A DNA stretch of 64,000 nucleotides from Joostella atrarenae (GTDB lineage Bacteria > Bacteroidota > Bacteroidia > Flavobacteriales > Flavobacteriaceae): assembly GCF_021764745.1 (NCBI RefSeq), contig NZ_JAETXX010000001.1:124001-188000 (forward strand). The letters are read 5' to 3'. Shown piece by piece: positions 54,601 to 62,844 of this stretch (positions within the stretch are counted from its first letter, which is position 1; every line of letters begins with the position of its first letter). Position numbers and translations under genes: made by a program. The notes under the pieces were generated by a model. It did no database searches. It was not told the DNA's origin and was given only the letters and a program-made list of their open reading frames with translations.

Positions 54601-54790
54601 CTGTAGTAAATCCTACATATTTAAGAAAATCTCGTCTACTCGTAGACGAAGAACCTAATGAATCTTCATCTCCTAAAAATTCATCGTTAGGGATTTCCTC
54701 AACAAACTCATTCTGTTTAAGCGTCTCAGCGATAGAGCTATTTGGATTTAGCTCCTCAACACTTGACCAGTATTTTTTGTTTGATGCCAT
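51674..54790 (-). CDS. actB: Alternative complex III subunit ActB (molybdoprotein-like iron-sulfur subunit)
   Basis: A 1038-residue protein. A Tat-type signal with a following lipobox is visible (SRRDFLKYVGFTTAAASLAAC), so it may be a lipid-anchored periplasmic subunit. A molybdopterin-oxidoreductase-like domain follows with no obvious cofactor cysteine. The C-terminal part holds four ferredoxin-like cysteine groups: CTGCGACVIACHAENN, CQHCNHAPCETVCP, CVGTRYCANNCPYKVRRF and CSMCIQMTQ with CSAACSSG. These carry [3Fe-4S]/[4Fe-4S] clusters in the ActB family. It is the largest subunit of menaquinol:cytochrome c oxidoreductase. Confidence 0.95.
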   Translation of the reverse strand: MASNKKYWSSVEELNPNSSIAETLKQNEFVEEIPNDEFLGDEDSLGSSSTSRRDFLKYVGFTTAAASLAACEGPVTKSIPYVVQPENIIPGVANYYATTIADGYDFASILIKTREGRPIKIESNNDAKVNGGANARVHASVLGLYDSMRVQGPKAKGEYISWGDLDTNVTNGLNAAKASGKQIVLLTQTFASPSVKRLIAEFSAKYGNVKHIQYDAISEDAALDAFESSYGVRALADYDFSKAEVIVSFGADFLGDWQGGGFDTGYAKGRVPAHGKMSRHIQFESNMSLTGANADKRVPLTPSQQKVALAKFYGYLNGKSVGGELPAKIDEAVKNAAAQVARAGKNAVVVTGITDVNAQKVVLSINKSIGSVVMDVDAPRMTRQGNVKQVAALVEDMNAGKVGALIMSGVNPLYTLPNAAEFEAGLANVDLSVAFSLKEDETSTKAGYIAAEPHYLESWGDVEMKKGHYSLMQPTIRPLFNTRQFQDSLLKWTDSDASYSDYIKETWRSTILGGSSWNTALHDGVFVGNGNVTAEADEDAVPFAAPADTEPMNAEAAVASVASAVNQLAGATANGMEITLYPKTGLGDGRQANNPWLQELPDPITRNTWDNYLTISLADAEALGVENYTVSDGALNGDYVKVVVGGVTLDKVPALIQPGQAKGTVGLSFGYGKTLGVKEEMKTGVNAYPLYLGFNASQEVKLEKVSGTHEFASVQMKSTMDGRGDILRETSLEIFNTKNSHDWNPQPEVSVNHQEVAAEEANLWAEFDSSVGHHFNLSVDLNSCTGCGACVIACHAENNVPVVGKSEVRKYRDMHWLRIDRYYSSEESFEGDNEVVEAAPNSISTYHQLEHPSENPQVAFQPVMCQHCNHAPCETVCPVAATSHGKQGQNQMIYNRCVGTRYCANNCPYKVRRFNWFLYSENDEFDFHMNDDLGRMVLNPDVTVRSRGVMEKCSMCIQMTQKTILDAKREGRPIKDGEFKTACSAACSSGSIKFGDVNDKESEIVELKEDNRMYHLLGFKGTRPNVFYHVKVRNTEEA

Positions 54791-54877
54791 GTTATATATA
54801 ACTATTTTAAATCAACCTGCCTAAACAGGCTTATCTTAGATTCTTTTATTCTAAATTCTTTTTTTAAAGCGTCTTTA

Positions 54878-56188
54878 TTAATAGTGACACTTAGCACATT
54901 CGATTCCCCCAAGCTGAGCAGCCGTTAACTGATCTACCCCATATTTCTTAGAAAGCTCTTCATGTATTTTTGCGTAGTACTCATTACCCTCCATCTTAAC
55001 ATTTGTAGTACGGTGACAATCTATACACCACCCCATAGTTAAAGGAGCTTCTTGATGTACAATCTCCATCTCTTCGATTGGACCGTGACATTTCTGACAA
55101 GCGATCTGACCAACAGTTACGTGTTGCGAGTGATTAAAGTATGCGAAATCTGGTAAGTTATGAATACGAACCCACTTAACAGGTTTTGTTTCCCCAGTGT
55201 ACTGCTGATTTTCATTATCCCAACCAACAGCATCGTATAATTTAGCAATTTCTTTATCGTAAAACTCTTTAGAATACTCCTCAGTAGCTGTAGACTCAGC
55301 AACTTCTGGAATACTTTTGTGACAGTTCATACATACATTCAAAGATGGAATCCCTGAAGTTTTAGAACTTCTTGCAGATGAGTGACAATATTTACAGTCA
55401 ATCTCATTATCTCCAGCATGAATTCTATGTGAATAATGAATAGGCTGTATTGGCTGATACCCTTGATCAACACCAACCTGCATCATCCAACCATATGCAA
55501 AATATCCTGAAGCTAATAATAAAAACACTACAGAAACCAATACTAAGAATTGATTCTTAACAAAGGCTTTCCATAACGGCAAGCTCTTTTCTTTAACAGC
55601 GTACTCAACACCATTCGCTTCTGCAATTCTTCTTAAGGTCTTATTAACCAAAACAAGCATTACAACTAAAACAGCAAAGATTAAAATAAGTGCCCCTAAA
55701 ATAATGTCATTCCCTACACCTCCAGAATTAGCATCACCATCACCTGCAGCCTGCGCATTTGCTTCTGCAGCTGGCGCCTCTTTTTTAGGCTCCATTGTAT
55801 AAGCGATGATATTATCAATATCTTCAGTACTTAATTGAGGGAAAGCTGTCATCACAGAAGGCTGATACTCATCCCAAAGCTTATTCGCTTCTGCATCTCC
55901 AGATTTAATTAACGCTTGACTGTTCTTGATCCAAGAATGCAACCATTCGCTATCATGTTTATCTCCAACACCTCTTAGCGCAGGTCCAGTCATCTTTCTA
56001 TCTAGATGGTGACATGCAGCACAATAAGTATTAAATAAAGATTTTCCTGCAGCAGGGTCTCCTTGTTGATCCTGAGCAAAAGCAGTAGTTGTAAACGCTA
56101 GCAAAAGCGCTAATCCGATACCTAAAATTCGCGTAATTGAATTAGGGTGTATCACCTTTTTCATATTAGAATATGTATTTTCTATCAT
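54878..56188 (-). CDS. actA: Alternative complex III subunit ActA (multiheme cytochrome c)
   Basis: A 436-residue protein with a signal peptide (MKKVIHPNSITRILGIGLAL...AFA). An alternative ATG eight residues inside (56164) fits the signal equally well. One N-terminal heme motif (CAACH) is followed by a membrane segment at about 159-181. Five more CxxCH motifs come later: CKYCH, CMNCH, CQKCH, CIDCH and CAKCH. The six hemes suggest a periplasmic wire between the iron-sulfur subunit and the electron acceptor. It is the first gene of the act-cta operon; a TATTTTTG element lies 57 nt upstream. Confidence 0.94.
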   Translation of the reverse strand: MIENTYSNMKKVIHPNSITRILGIGLALLLAFTTTAFAQDQQGDPAAGKSLFNTYCAACHHLDRKMTGPALRGVGDKHDSEWLHSWIKNSQALIKSGDAEANKLWDEYQPSVMTAFPQLSTEDIDNIIAYTMEPKKEAPAAEANAQAAGDGDANSGGVGNDIILGALILIFAVLVVMLVLVNKTLRRIAEANGVEYAVKEKSLPLWKAFVKNQFLVLVSVVFLLLASGYFAYGWMMQVGVDQGYQPIQPIHYSHRIHAGDNEIDCKYCHSSARSSKTSGIPSLNVCMNCHKSIPEVAESTATEEYSKEFYDKEIAKLYDAVGWDNENQQYTGETKPVKWVRIHNLPDFAYFNHSQHVTVGQIACQKCHGPIEEMEIVHQEAPLTMGWCIDCHRTTNVKMEGNEYYAKIHEELSKKYGVDQLTAAQLGGIECAKCHY

Positions 56189-56244
56189 AAATTGGCACGA
56201 TTTTTACACTGTAAAAGTCATAAACCGTTTTATTAATCCGAGCA

Positions 56245-56252
56245 CAAAAATA
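56245..56252 (-). promoter_or_regulatory. -7 promoter element for the act-cta operon
   Basis: TATTTTTG on the minus strand matches TAnnTTTG. It would give a leader of about 50 nt. Confidence 0.45.
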
Positions 56253-56350
56253 CGACATAGACTCGATTTGCGAAATGTTAGGGAAGCGTTAATACATAAT
56301 TTATACTTATTCTAAATAAAAAAAATTATTTTTAAACAAAATATTAGATT

Positions 56351-56358
56351 TACATTTG
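56351..56358 (+). promoter_or_regulatory. -7 promoter element for the SPOR gene
   Basis: TACATTTG matches TAnnTTTG, with the likely start about 14 nt before the ATG. It overlaps a TTG that could extend the ORF, which supports the later ATG. Confidence 0.5.
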
Positions 56359-56376
56359 CATAAAACAGCATTCATT

Positions 56377-56781
56377 ATGAGAATATTAGCACATAAAAAA
56401 CAATTAACTTTAGTAGTTTCTGCCCTTATTTTCAGCGGAATTACTCACGCTCAGAGCAGTGTTAAAACTTCAAAAGAGGTAGGAAAAATAAATATTGAAC
56501 AAGACGCGAGGATAGAAAAACTGGTTGCATATAAAACCAATATCAATAAAACTGACGACGAAAAGCACTATAAAATCCAAATTTATAACGGAACATTAGA
56601 AGGAGCTCAAAAGGCAAAACAAGAATTCAATAGAGAATTTAAAGATATAGTTTCCGACATCGCCTTCGAAACACCAAACTACAAAGTAAGAGTTGGTCAA
56701 TTTAGAACCAGATTAGAGGCCGACAGATATTTAATTGAAGTAAAAGAAGATTACCCTAGCGCATTTTTATTACAGCCTTAA
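56377..56781 (+). CDS. Exported SPOR-domain protein
   Basis: About 134 residues from the ATG at 56377 (a TTG 21 bp upstream is rejected because of the promoter element). A signal peptide (LTLVVSALIFSGITHAQS) is followed by a C-terminal SPOR-type fold: HYKIQIYNGTLEGAQKAKQE, YKVRVGQFRTRLEADRYLI. SPOR domains bind denuded glycan strands of peptidoglycan at sites of division. A partner is unknown. It is flanked by a bidirectional terminator shared with infB. Confidence 0.85.
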   Translation: MRILAHKKQLTLVVSALIFSGITHAQSSVKTSKEVGKINIEQDARIEKLVAYKTNINKTDDEKHYKIQIYNGTLEGAQKAKQEFNREFKDIVSDIAFETPNYKVRVGQFRTRLEADRYLIEVKEDYPSAFLLQP

Positions 56782-56801
56782 ATTGCGTAAAAATAAGACA
56801 T

Positions 56802-56833
56802 AAAAAAAGCGACTCATTTGAGTCGCTTTTTTT
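56802..56833. terminator. Bidirectional terminator between SPOR gene and infB
   Basis: AGCGACTCA and TGAGTCGCT form a 9-bp stem with A7/T7 flanks and a 3-4 nt loop. It serves the SPOR gene (+) and the rimP-nusA-infB operon (-). Confidence 0.93.
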
Positions 56834-56849
56834 ATGCTTGATACTGAAA

Positions 56850-59834
56850 TTATTTCAGCTTTTTCTTAACCTCTACTTCTCTGAAACTTTCTACAACATC
56901 TCCAATATGGATATCGTTGTAGTTCTTAACTTGAAGTCCACAGTCATAACCTTTAGAAACTTCTTTAACATCATCCTTAAATCGTTTTAAAGAAGATAAT
57001 TCTCCAGTGTAAACTACCACTCCATCTCTAATTAATCTGATTCCAGAATTTCTATAGATCTTACCATCTGTTACCATACAACCTGCAATGGTACCAACTT
57101 TAGAAATCTTGAATGTTTCACGGATTTCTGCAGTACCTGTAATCTCTTCTTTAAGCTCTGGAGATAACATACCTTCCATCGCATCTTTAAGATCATTAAT
57201 TGCATCGTAGATAATAGAATATGTACGGATATCAATTTCTTCTTTATCAGCTACCGAACGAGCATTACCCATTGGCCTTACATTAAATCCGATGATAATC
57301 GCATCAGATGCTGTTGCTAATAAAACATCAGATTCTGTAATTGGACCTACTGCTTTATGTATAATATTGATATGAATCTCTTCTGTCGATAATTTTTGGA
57401 ACGAATCTGTTAAAGCCTCTACAGAACCATCAACATCTCCTTTAAGGATAATATTAAGCTCTTTAAAGTCACCTAACGCAATACGTCTTCCAATTTCGTC
57501 TAAAGTAATATGACGCTGTGTTCTTACAGATTGCTCACGTTGTAATTGTGTACGTTTAGTAGCAATTTGCTTAGCCTCACGTTCATCTTCATAAACATTA
57601 AATTTATCACCAGCCTGTGGCGCTCCATCTAAACCTAGAATAGAGATTGGAGTTGAAGGCCCAGCAACTTTAACTTCGTTACCACGCTCATCTTGCATTG
57701 CTTTAATCTTACCACTATGCGTTCCCGCAAGTACGTAATCTCCAATATTTAATGTTCCTGCTTGTACAAGTACAGTAGACACATAACCTCTACCTTTATC
57801 TAAGTAAGCTTCTACAACTGTACCGTTAGCTATCTTATTTGGATTTGCTTTCAATTCTAAAATCTCAGCCTCCAATAATACTTTCTCTAATAATTCTGGA
57901 ACTCCTTGTCCTGTTTTTGCTGAAATATCTTGAGATTGAATTTTACCTCCCCAATCTTCAACAAGAAGATTCATTTGCGCTAACCTCTCTTTAATCCTTT
58001 CTGGATTTGAAGTTTCTTTATCAACCTTATTGATTGCAAAAACAATAGGAACTCCAGCAGCTTGTGCGTGACTAATTGCCTCTTTTGTTTGTGGCATCAC
58101 ATCATCATCCGCTGCAATTACAATAATTGCAAGGTCAGTTACTTGAGCTCCACGAGCACGCATTGCCGTAAAGGCCTCGTGACCAGGAGTATCTAAAAAT
58201 GCAATTTTATTTCCATTTTTTAAAGTAACACCATAAGCACCGATATGCTGCGTAATACCTCCACTCTCTCCAGCAATAACATTTTCTTCACGGATATAAT
58301 CCAATAAAGATGTTTTACCATGATCTACGTGTCCCATTACCGTTACAATTGGCGCACGGAATACTAAATCTTCAGGAGCATCTACTTCTTCAACTACTGC
58401 TTCTTCAATATCAGTTGTTATAAACTCAACTTCATATCCAAATTCATCAGCAATAATAGTTAATGTTTCAGCATCTAATCGCTGATTCATAGTAACCATC
58501 ATTCCTAGAGACATACAAGCAGAAATAATTTGCGTAACAGGAACATCCATTAATGTTGCAACCTCACTTACAGTAACAAACTCTGTTACTTTAAGCACTT
58601 TGCTTTCTGCTTCCTGCTGCGCTTGTTCTTTCTCAGTTTTCTGTCTATGGAAATCTCTTTTCTCTCTACGATACTTAGCACCTTTAGACTTACTTGATTT
58701 ACCTTGCAGTTTTTCAAGCGTCTCTCTTACTTGTTTTTGAACTTCTTCTTCAGTAGGCTCTACTTTCTCAACAGGAGCTGATCCACGTCTACCTCTTCCT
58801 GTTCCGCCAGAATTTCTGCCTTTAGCAAATCTTCCGCCACCACCAGATGTGTTATTTGGTCTAGGCCCTTTATTATTGTTGTCCTTACTTATTCTACGAC
58901 GACGTTTCTTTTTGTCATCAGCAGCTTTAGAACCACCTTTTTTATCAGTTGACTTAGCGTCTTCTTTCTTTTTCTTAGGCTTATTAAACTGGGAAAGATC
59001 TATTTTCTCTCCAGTAAAGTTAGGACCAGATAATTTAGTATACTTTGTCTTAACTTGTTCAGAATCTACTTCCTCACCATCTACAATAACCTTTTTAGTT
59101 TCCTTAGGAGCATCTGACTCTTTTTTGGCAACTGGTTTAGACTCTTGTTTAGGTTTTTGCTGAACAGCTTCTTGCTTCTCTTTAGGAGCCTCCTGTTTAG
59201 CTTTAACAGGCGCCGCTTCCTCTTTCTTTTCAGTTTTACTTTCCACAGGTTTATTTGCTTCAGGTTTTTTATCTTCAACCTTTTTCTGTTCTACCTGTTT
59301 TGGCTCAACTTTTTTCTCCTGCACCTTCTCTACTTCAGCCTGCTTTTTCTCCTCCACCTTCTTAACCTCAGGTTTTTTTACTTCTTCCTTAGGCTCTTCT
59401 TGTTTGTTTTCTTGCTGAGGCGTCTCTAATTTCTCGGCTGGCTTTTCTTCCTTCTTCTCTGGAGCAGCTTTTTCTTTCTTACCATCAAGATCAATCTTAC
59501 CAACAGTCTTTGGACCTGCTAAATTCGCCTTAGCCTTCACAATTTCTTGCTCTTCTTGCTTCTGACGCTTTAGCTCATTCTCTTTTTCCAATTCCTGCCT
59601 GATCGCTTCTTTCTCTTTACGCTTTTCCTCCCCAACCTCTTTAGAAGCAACTTTCTTACTTCTGTCCGTTTGAAATTCGTCTAAGAGAACATTATATACC
59701 TCATTGGTGATTTTTGTGGTAGGGCGTGCCTCCACATCATGACCTTTTGACGATAGATATTCTACCGCACGATCCAATGAAATATTTAACTCTCTTAAAA
59801 CTTTATTTAGCCTCAATTTTGCGCTTTCAGCCAT
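56850..59834 (-). CDS. infB: Translation initiation factor IF-2
   Basis: 994 residues, with the long N-terminal extension typical of the Bacteroidota form. Residues about 75-260 are rich in Lys, Glu, Gln and Pro and low in complexity. An IF2-N module precedes the G domain at about residue 498 ([12 protein letters not shown]), with DTPGHEAF and NKVDKE motifs following. Domains II-IV end in [15 protein letters not shown]-2 delivers initiator tRNA to the ribosome. It is the last gene of the rimP-nusA-infB operon. A terminator-like hairpin lies in the 130-bp nusA-infB gap. Confidence 0.97.
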   Translation of the reverse strand: MAESAKLRLNKVLRELNISLDRAVEYLSSKGHDVEARPTTKITNEVYNVLLDEFQTDRSKKVASKEVGEEKRKEKEAIRQELEKENELKRQKQEEQEIVKAKANLAGPKTVGKIDLDGKKEKAAPEKKEEKPAEKLETPQQENKQEEPKEEVKKPEVKKVEEKKQAEVEKVQEKKVEPKQVEQKKVEDKKPEANKPVESKTEKKEEAAPVKAKQEAPKEKQEAVQQKPKQESKPVAKKESDAPKETKKVIVDGEEVDSEQVKTKYTKLSGPNFTGEKIDLSQFNKPKKKKEDAKSTDKKGGSKAADDKKKRRRRISKDNNNKGPRPNNTSGGGGRFAKGRNSGGTGRGRRGSAPVEKVEPTEEEVQKQVRETLEKLQGKSSKSKGAKYRREKRDFHRQKTEKEQAQQEAESKVLKVTEFVTVSEVATLMDVPVTQIISACMSLGMMVTMNQRLDAETLTIIADEFGYEVEFITTDIEEAVVEEVDAPEDLVFRAPIVTVMGHVDHGKTSLLDYIREENVIAGESGGITQHIGAYGVTLKNGNKIAFLDTPGHEAFTAMRARGAQVTDLAIIVIAADDDVMPQTKEAISHAQAAGVPIVFAINKVDKETSNPERIKERLAQMNLLVEDWGGKIQSQDISAKTGQGVPELLEKVLLEAEILELKANPNKIANGTVVEAYLDKGRGYVSTVLVQAGTLNIGDYVLAGTHSGKIKAMQDERGNEVKVAGPSTPISILGLDGAPQAGDKFNVYEDEREAKQIATKRTQLQREQSVRTQRHITLDEIGRRIALGDFKELNIILKGDVDGSVEALTDSFQKLSTEEIHINIIHKAVGPITESDVLLATASDAIIIGFNVRPMGNARSVADKEEIDIRTYSIIYDAINDLKDAMEGMLSPELKEEITGTAEIRETFKISKVGTIAGCMVTDGKIYRNSGIRLIRDGVVVYTGELSSLKRFKDDVKEVSKGYDCGLQVKNYNDIHIGDVVESFREVEVKKKLK

Positions 59835-59925
59835 ACAATATTTGTTATCCTAAATTTTATTTACTCACCCATTGTGAGTTGAATGTTTCGATATCAATCG
59901 AAATTCATTTATTATTCCTTTCAAA

Positions 59926-59950
59926 AACCTCGCAGGCATTACCCGAGGTT
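59926..59950 (-). terminator. Terminator-like hairpin between nusA and infB
   Basis: AACCTCG pairs with CGAGGTT over an 11-nt loop (GGTAATGCCTG), followed on the minus strand by TTTGA. The T run is short, so it may act as an attenuator and not a full stop. Confidence 0.5.
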
Positions 59951-59964
59951 GTGCACTCTAAAAA

Positions 59965-61197
59965 CTAGTCATCAAACTCTTCCTTAAGAATTCTTACTAC
60001 TTCTAAAATTGTTTCTTCTTCAAGATCTGTTCTACGAATTAAATCGTTCACATCTTGATCTAGAACACTCTTAGCCGTATCAAGACCAATTTTTCTAAAC
60101 TCATTAATAACCCATGCTTCAATTTCGTCAGAGAATTCTGTTAACTCAACATCCTCCTCTACACCTTCACGAAGCACGTCAATTTCATAACCGGTTAATT
60201 GACCAGCTAAACGTATATTGAAACCACCTTTACCAATTGCTTTAGAAACCTCTTCTGGTTTTAAAAGCACTTCAGCATGCATAGTTTCATCATTCAAAGT
60301 TACTAAACTTACTCTAGCTGGACTCAATGCACGGCTAATAAACAACTGTGGGTTGTTAGTAAAATTAATAACATCGATATTTTCATTTCCTAATTCACGA
60401 ACTATTCCATGAATTCTAGAACCTTTCATCCCAACACAAGCCCCAACAGGATCTATTCTATCATCATAAGAATCTACCGCTACTTTTGCTTTCTCACCAG
60501 GAATCCTAACAACTCTCTTAACAGATATCAATCCGTCAAAAACTTCTGGAATCTCTTGCTCAAATAATTTCTCTAAAAATGCAGGTGCAGTTCTAGACAT
60601 AATTATCATTGGCTTATTACCTTTCAGCTCTACGCCTTCAATAATACCTCTTACATTTTCTCCTTTTCTGAAAAAATCTGAAGGGATTTGCTTATCCTTC
60701 GGAAGAAGAATCTCATTACCTTCATCATCTAACAAAATAACAGCTTTATGACGAATATGATGTACTTCCGCAGTATAAATCTCTCCAATAAGATCTTTAA
60801 ACTGTTTGTATACAGTTGTATTATCGTGTTCGTGTATCTTAGAAATTAAGTTCTGTCTTAACGCAAGAATAGATCTTCTTCCAAGATCGATCAACTTCAC
60901 CTCTTCAGACACATCCTCTCCTACCTCAAAATCTGGCTCAATTTTTCTAGCCTCTGTAAGTGAAATTTCTTGATTATCATCTTCCACCTCATCATCTGCA
61001 ACAACGATTCGGTTTCTCCATATCTCTAAATCTCCTTTATCAGGGTTTATAATGATATCAAAATTATCATCAGATCCAAACTTTTTCTTTAGCGCATTTC
61101 TGAATACATCTTCCAAAATGGCCATTAACGTTACACGATCTATGAGTTTGTCGTCCTTAAACTCAGAAAATGATTCGATCAATGCAAGATTCTCCAT
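59965..61197 (-). CDS. nusA: Transcription termination/antitermination factor NusA
   Basis: 410 residues, shorter than the E. coli form (about 495) as in other Bacteroidota. The N-terminal RNA-polymerase-binding domain precedes S1 (TAEVHHIRHKAVILLDDEGN), then KH1 (CVGMKGSRIHGIVREL) and KH2 (AIGKGGFNIRLAGQLTGYEI). The C-terminal acidic repeats of E. coli NusA are absent. It modulates pausing and termination, and in E. coli it controls its own operon. It lies 13 bp downstream of rimP. Confidence 0.97.
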   Translation of the reverse strand: MENLALIESFSEFKDDKLIDRVTLMAILEDVFRNALKKKFGSDDNFDIIINPDKGDLEIWRNRIVVADDEVEDDNQEISLTEARKIEPDFEVGEDVSEEVKLIDLGRRSILALRQNLISKIHEHDNTTVYKQFKDLIGEIYTAEVHHIRHKAVILLDDEGNEILLPKDKQIPSDFFRKGENVRGIIEGVELKGNKPMIIMSRTAPAFLEKLFEQEIPEVFDGLISVKRVVRIPGEKAKVAVDSYDDRIDPVGACVGMKGSRIHGIVRELGNENIDVINFTNNPQLFISRALSPARVSLVTLNDETMHAEVLLKPEEVSKAIGKGGFNIRLAGQLTGYEIDVLREGVEEDVELTEFSDEIEAWVINEFRKIGLDTAKSVLDQDVNDLIRRTDLEEETILEVVRILKEEFDD

Positions 61198-61210
61198 GTC
61201 AATTTCTTAA

Positions 61211-61672
61211 TTAAAATGTTATCATCACTTTAGCTTCTTTAATATCCGCAAAAGGAATCTCTTTTTCGTACTTTACGGTTACCTTACCCTTACCTACCGG
61301 CTTAGGTTCACGAGCTTTCCAACTTAAATGGATCCCGTTATCTGTAACAGCCGTAAGTTCACCTTCAATTTTCTCTTCAGCAGTTTTCACCTGAAGCTTT
61401 CTTCCTACACTTTTTTTATACTGCCTGTTGTGTACTACAGGTTCTGTTGCTCCCGGAGAAGCTACTTCTAGAGCGAAATCATGTTCATCTCTATCAATAT
61501 TATGCTCAACATGTCTACTTACAGTCATACAATCTTTCAAAGTAACCCCATTGTCACCATCAATAACTATCTTGATTTTGTTATCTGGAGTCATAGAGAA
61601 ATCGATCAAAAAAATCGACTCATTCTCTGCTAATACTTCATTCAAAAGCGCTGTTACTCTTTCCTTCAACAT
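61211..61672 (-). CDS. rimP: Ribosome maturation factor RimP
   Basis: A 153-residue RimP. The N-terminal KH-like domain (ENESIFLIDFSMTPDNKIKI) is followed by VIDGDNGVTLKDCMTVSRHV, the conserved EVASPGATEPV and the C-terminal SH3-like domain. It helps mature the 30S subunit. It is the first gene of the rimP-nusA-infB operon. A terminator hairpin ends about 14 nt before its ATG. Confidence 0.96.
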   Translation of the reverse strand: MLKERVTALLNEVLAENESIFLIDFSMTPDNKIKIVIDGDNGVTLKDCMTVSRHVEHNIDRDEHDFALEVASPGATEPVVHNRQYKKSVGRKLQVKTAEEKIEGELTAVTDNGIHLSWKAREPKPVGKGKVTVKYEKEIPFADIKEAKVMITF

Positions 61673-61685
61673 GTAATATTTGTAT

Positions 61686-61712
61686 AAAAAGAGGGGACTT
61701 TTTGTCCCCTCT
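61686..61712 (-). terminator. Terminator hairpin directly upstream of rimP (candidate attenuator)
   Basis: On the minus strand AGAGGGGAC AAAAA GTCCCCTCT is followed by TTTTATAC and then the rimP ATG. It lies between the TATATTTG promoter (61740-61747) and the start codon, so transcription must pass it. Confidence 0.85.
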
Positions 61713-61739
61713 GAAATAGATTATTCATTTTCAACGGTG

Positions 61740-61747
61740 CAAATATA
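61740..61747 (-). promoter_or_regulatory. -7 promoter element for rimP-nusA-infB
   Basis: TATATTTG on the minus strand matches TAnnTTTG. RNA would start near 61734, about 60 nt before the rimP ATG, upstream of the terminator hairpin. Confidence 0.6.
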
Positions 61748-62008
61748 CAATTTTTTTTAAACCTAAAAACACCTTGATACATCTTTATATTACATATCTT
61801 TCTATAAATGAATTTATTCCTACCCAAAAAAGATAAGCTCCACAGAAAATAATTCTGATTCTGAAGCAATAAAACACCTTAATATTTCGTCTAAATAAAT
61901 TACAACCTCCCACAAAAGGGATGTGTAGTATATACAATTTTACTAATATTTCATAATAATTTAAAGAACAAAACAAGATAAAACCGCTGCTATTATTAAA
62001 ATCAGCTA
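61748..62008. other. Gap between higA and the rimP promoter
   Basis: About 260 bp, AT-rich, with no credible gene. Short reading frames here lack recognisable protein features. No clear terminator for higBA was seen. Confidence 0.5.
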
Positions 62009-62377
62009 TTATCTTTTGAGATGATAATTACTAACTAAAACAGAAGCAGATATATGTAGTGTTCGCTCCAACTCTCTTATCATTTCGACAGTTAATTTCT
62101 TTCTTCGATTTAAAATTTCAGAAACACGACTCTTACCTCCAATTACTCCTACCAAATCCTTCTGACGCATATTTAATTCTTCCATTCTAATTTTTATCGC
62201 CTCAATTGGATCGGGTGCTTCAATAGGATAATGCTCATTTTCATAGTTTTCGATAAGCAAAGAAAGTATTTCCGCCTCATCTCCCTCTTCACTATCAATT
62301 GAGGCATCAAAAATCACCTCTAAACGACTAAGTGCATCTCGGTAATCTTTGTCAGATTTAATTGGTCTTAACTTCAT
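62009..62377 (-). CDS. higA: HigA-type antitoxin (XRE helix-turn-helix)
   Basis: A 122-residue antitoxin-like regulator. The C-terminal half is an XRE helix-turn-helix (MRQKDLVGVIGGKSRVSEIL, followed by RKKLTVEMIRELERTL). The N-terminal half has an acidic stretch of unknown fold. It neutralises the upstream toxin and probably represses the operon. It begins 11 bp after the toxin gene, in the toxin-first order typical of higBA. Confidence 0.9.
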   Translation of the reverse strand: MKLRPIKSDKDYRDALSRLEVIFDASIDSEEGDEAEILSLLIENYENEHYPIEAPDPIEAIKIRMEELNMRQKDLVGVIGGKSRVSEILNRRKKLTVEMIRELERTLHISASVLVSNYHLKR

Positions 62378-62388
62378 AACAGTTTTTC

Positions 62389-62685
62389 TTAAATTGTATC
62401 AGCATCAATTTTATCATATTCAGCATGCGTACCTACAAAACGTATAAATGCCCATTGTTTTTCATAATTAAATTTAACAATCAATCGATAAGAATTACCT
62501 TTAATATTAAAAACAACTCGGCCATTTTTCAAAATACTTGCATTAATATAAGTCTGCTTAACATCACTTGGAGAAAACCATTTTGCACTTTTAGCAGTGT
62601 CATACCAAGTCTTTAAATATTGTTCGGAATCAGCATGACTTTTCCAATATTCTCGAAGCGTACTTTTTGCAATCATTCGTTTCAT
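62389..62685 (-). CDS. higB: HigB-type mRNA interferase toxin
   Basis: A 98-residue RelE/HigB-fold toxin. The pattern is MIAKSTLREYWKSHADSEQY, a central KWFSPSDVKQTYINASIL, then YRLIVKFNYEKQWAFIRFVG and a final HAEYDKIDADTI. HigB cuts mRNA on the ribosome. A second ATG three codons in is possible. It is the first gene of the pair with higA. A TATCTTTG promoter element lies just upstream. Confidence 0.9.
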   Translation of the reverse strand: MKRMIAKSTLREYWKSHADSEQYLKTWYDTAKSAKWFSPSDVKQTYINASILKNGRVVFNIKGNSYRLIVKFNYEKQWAFIRFVGTHAEYDKIDADTI

Positions 62686-62701
62686 TTATCCGACTCTAAA
62701 C

Positions 62702-62709
62702 CAAAGATA
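62702..62709 (-). promoter_or_regulatory. -7 promoter element for higBA
   Basis: TATCTTTG on the minus strand matches TAnnTTTG, 17 nt before the toxin ATG. The likely start is near 62696. Confidence 0.5.
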
Positions 62710-62844
62710 CAACAAGTTCTCTAATAACGAACTAAATAACTTCTAATAAATCACTCTTCAAAACAAACACACAACACCTAAATCAATTTGTTTTAATAAA
62801 ACCTAAACTGTACTTTTAAAAACAGATAATCTAAATATAATTTA

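Noticed and set aside
58849-59429. ORFs opposite infB (two plus-strand frames rich in Leu/Phe)
   Set aside because: They are antisense shadows of the Lys/Glu-rich N-terminus of IF-2.
61666-61976. Two short minus-strand ORFs before rimP
   Set aside because: They run through the rimP promoter and terminator hairpin and have no family features.
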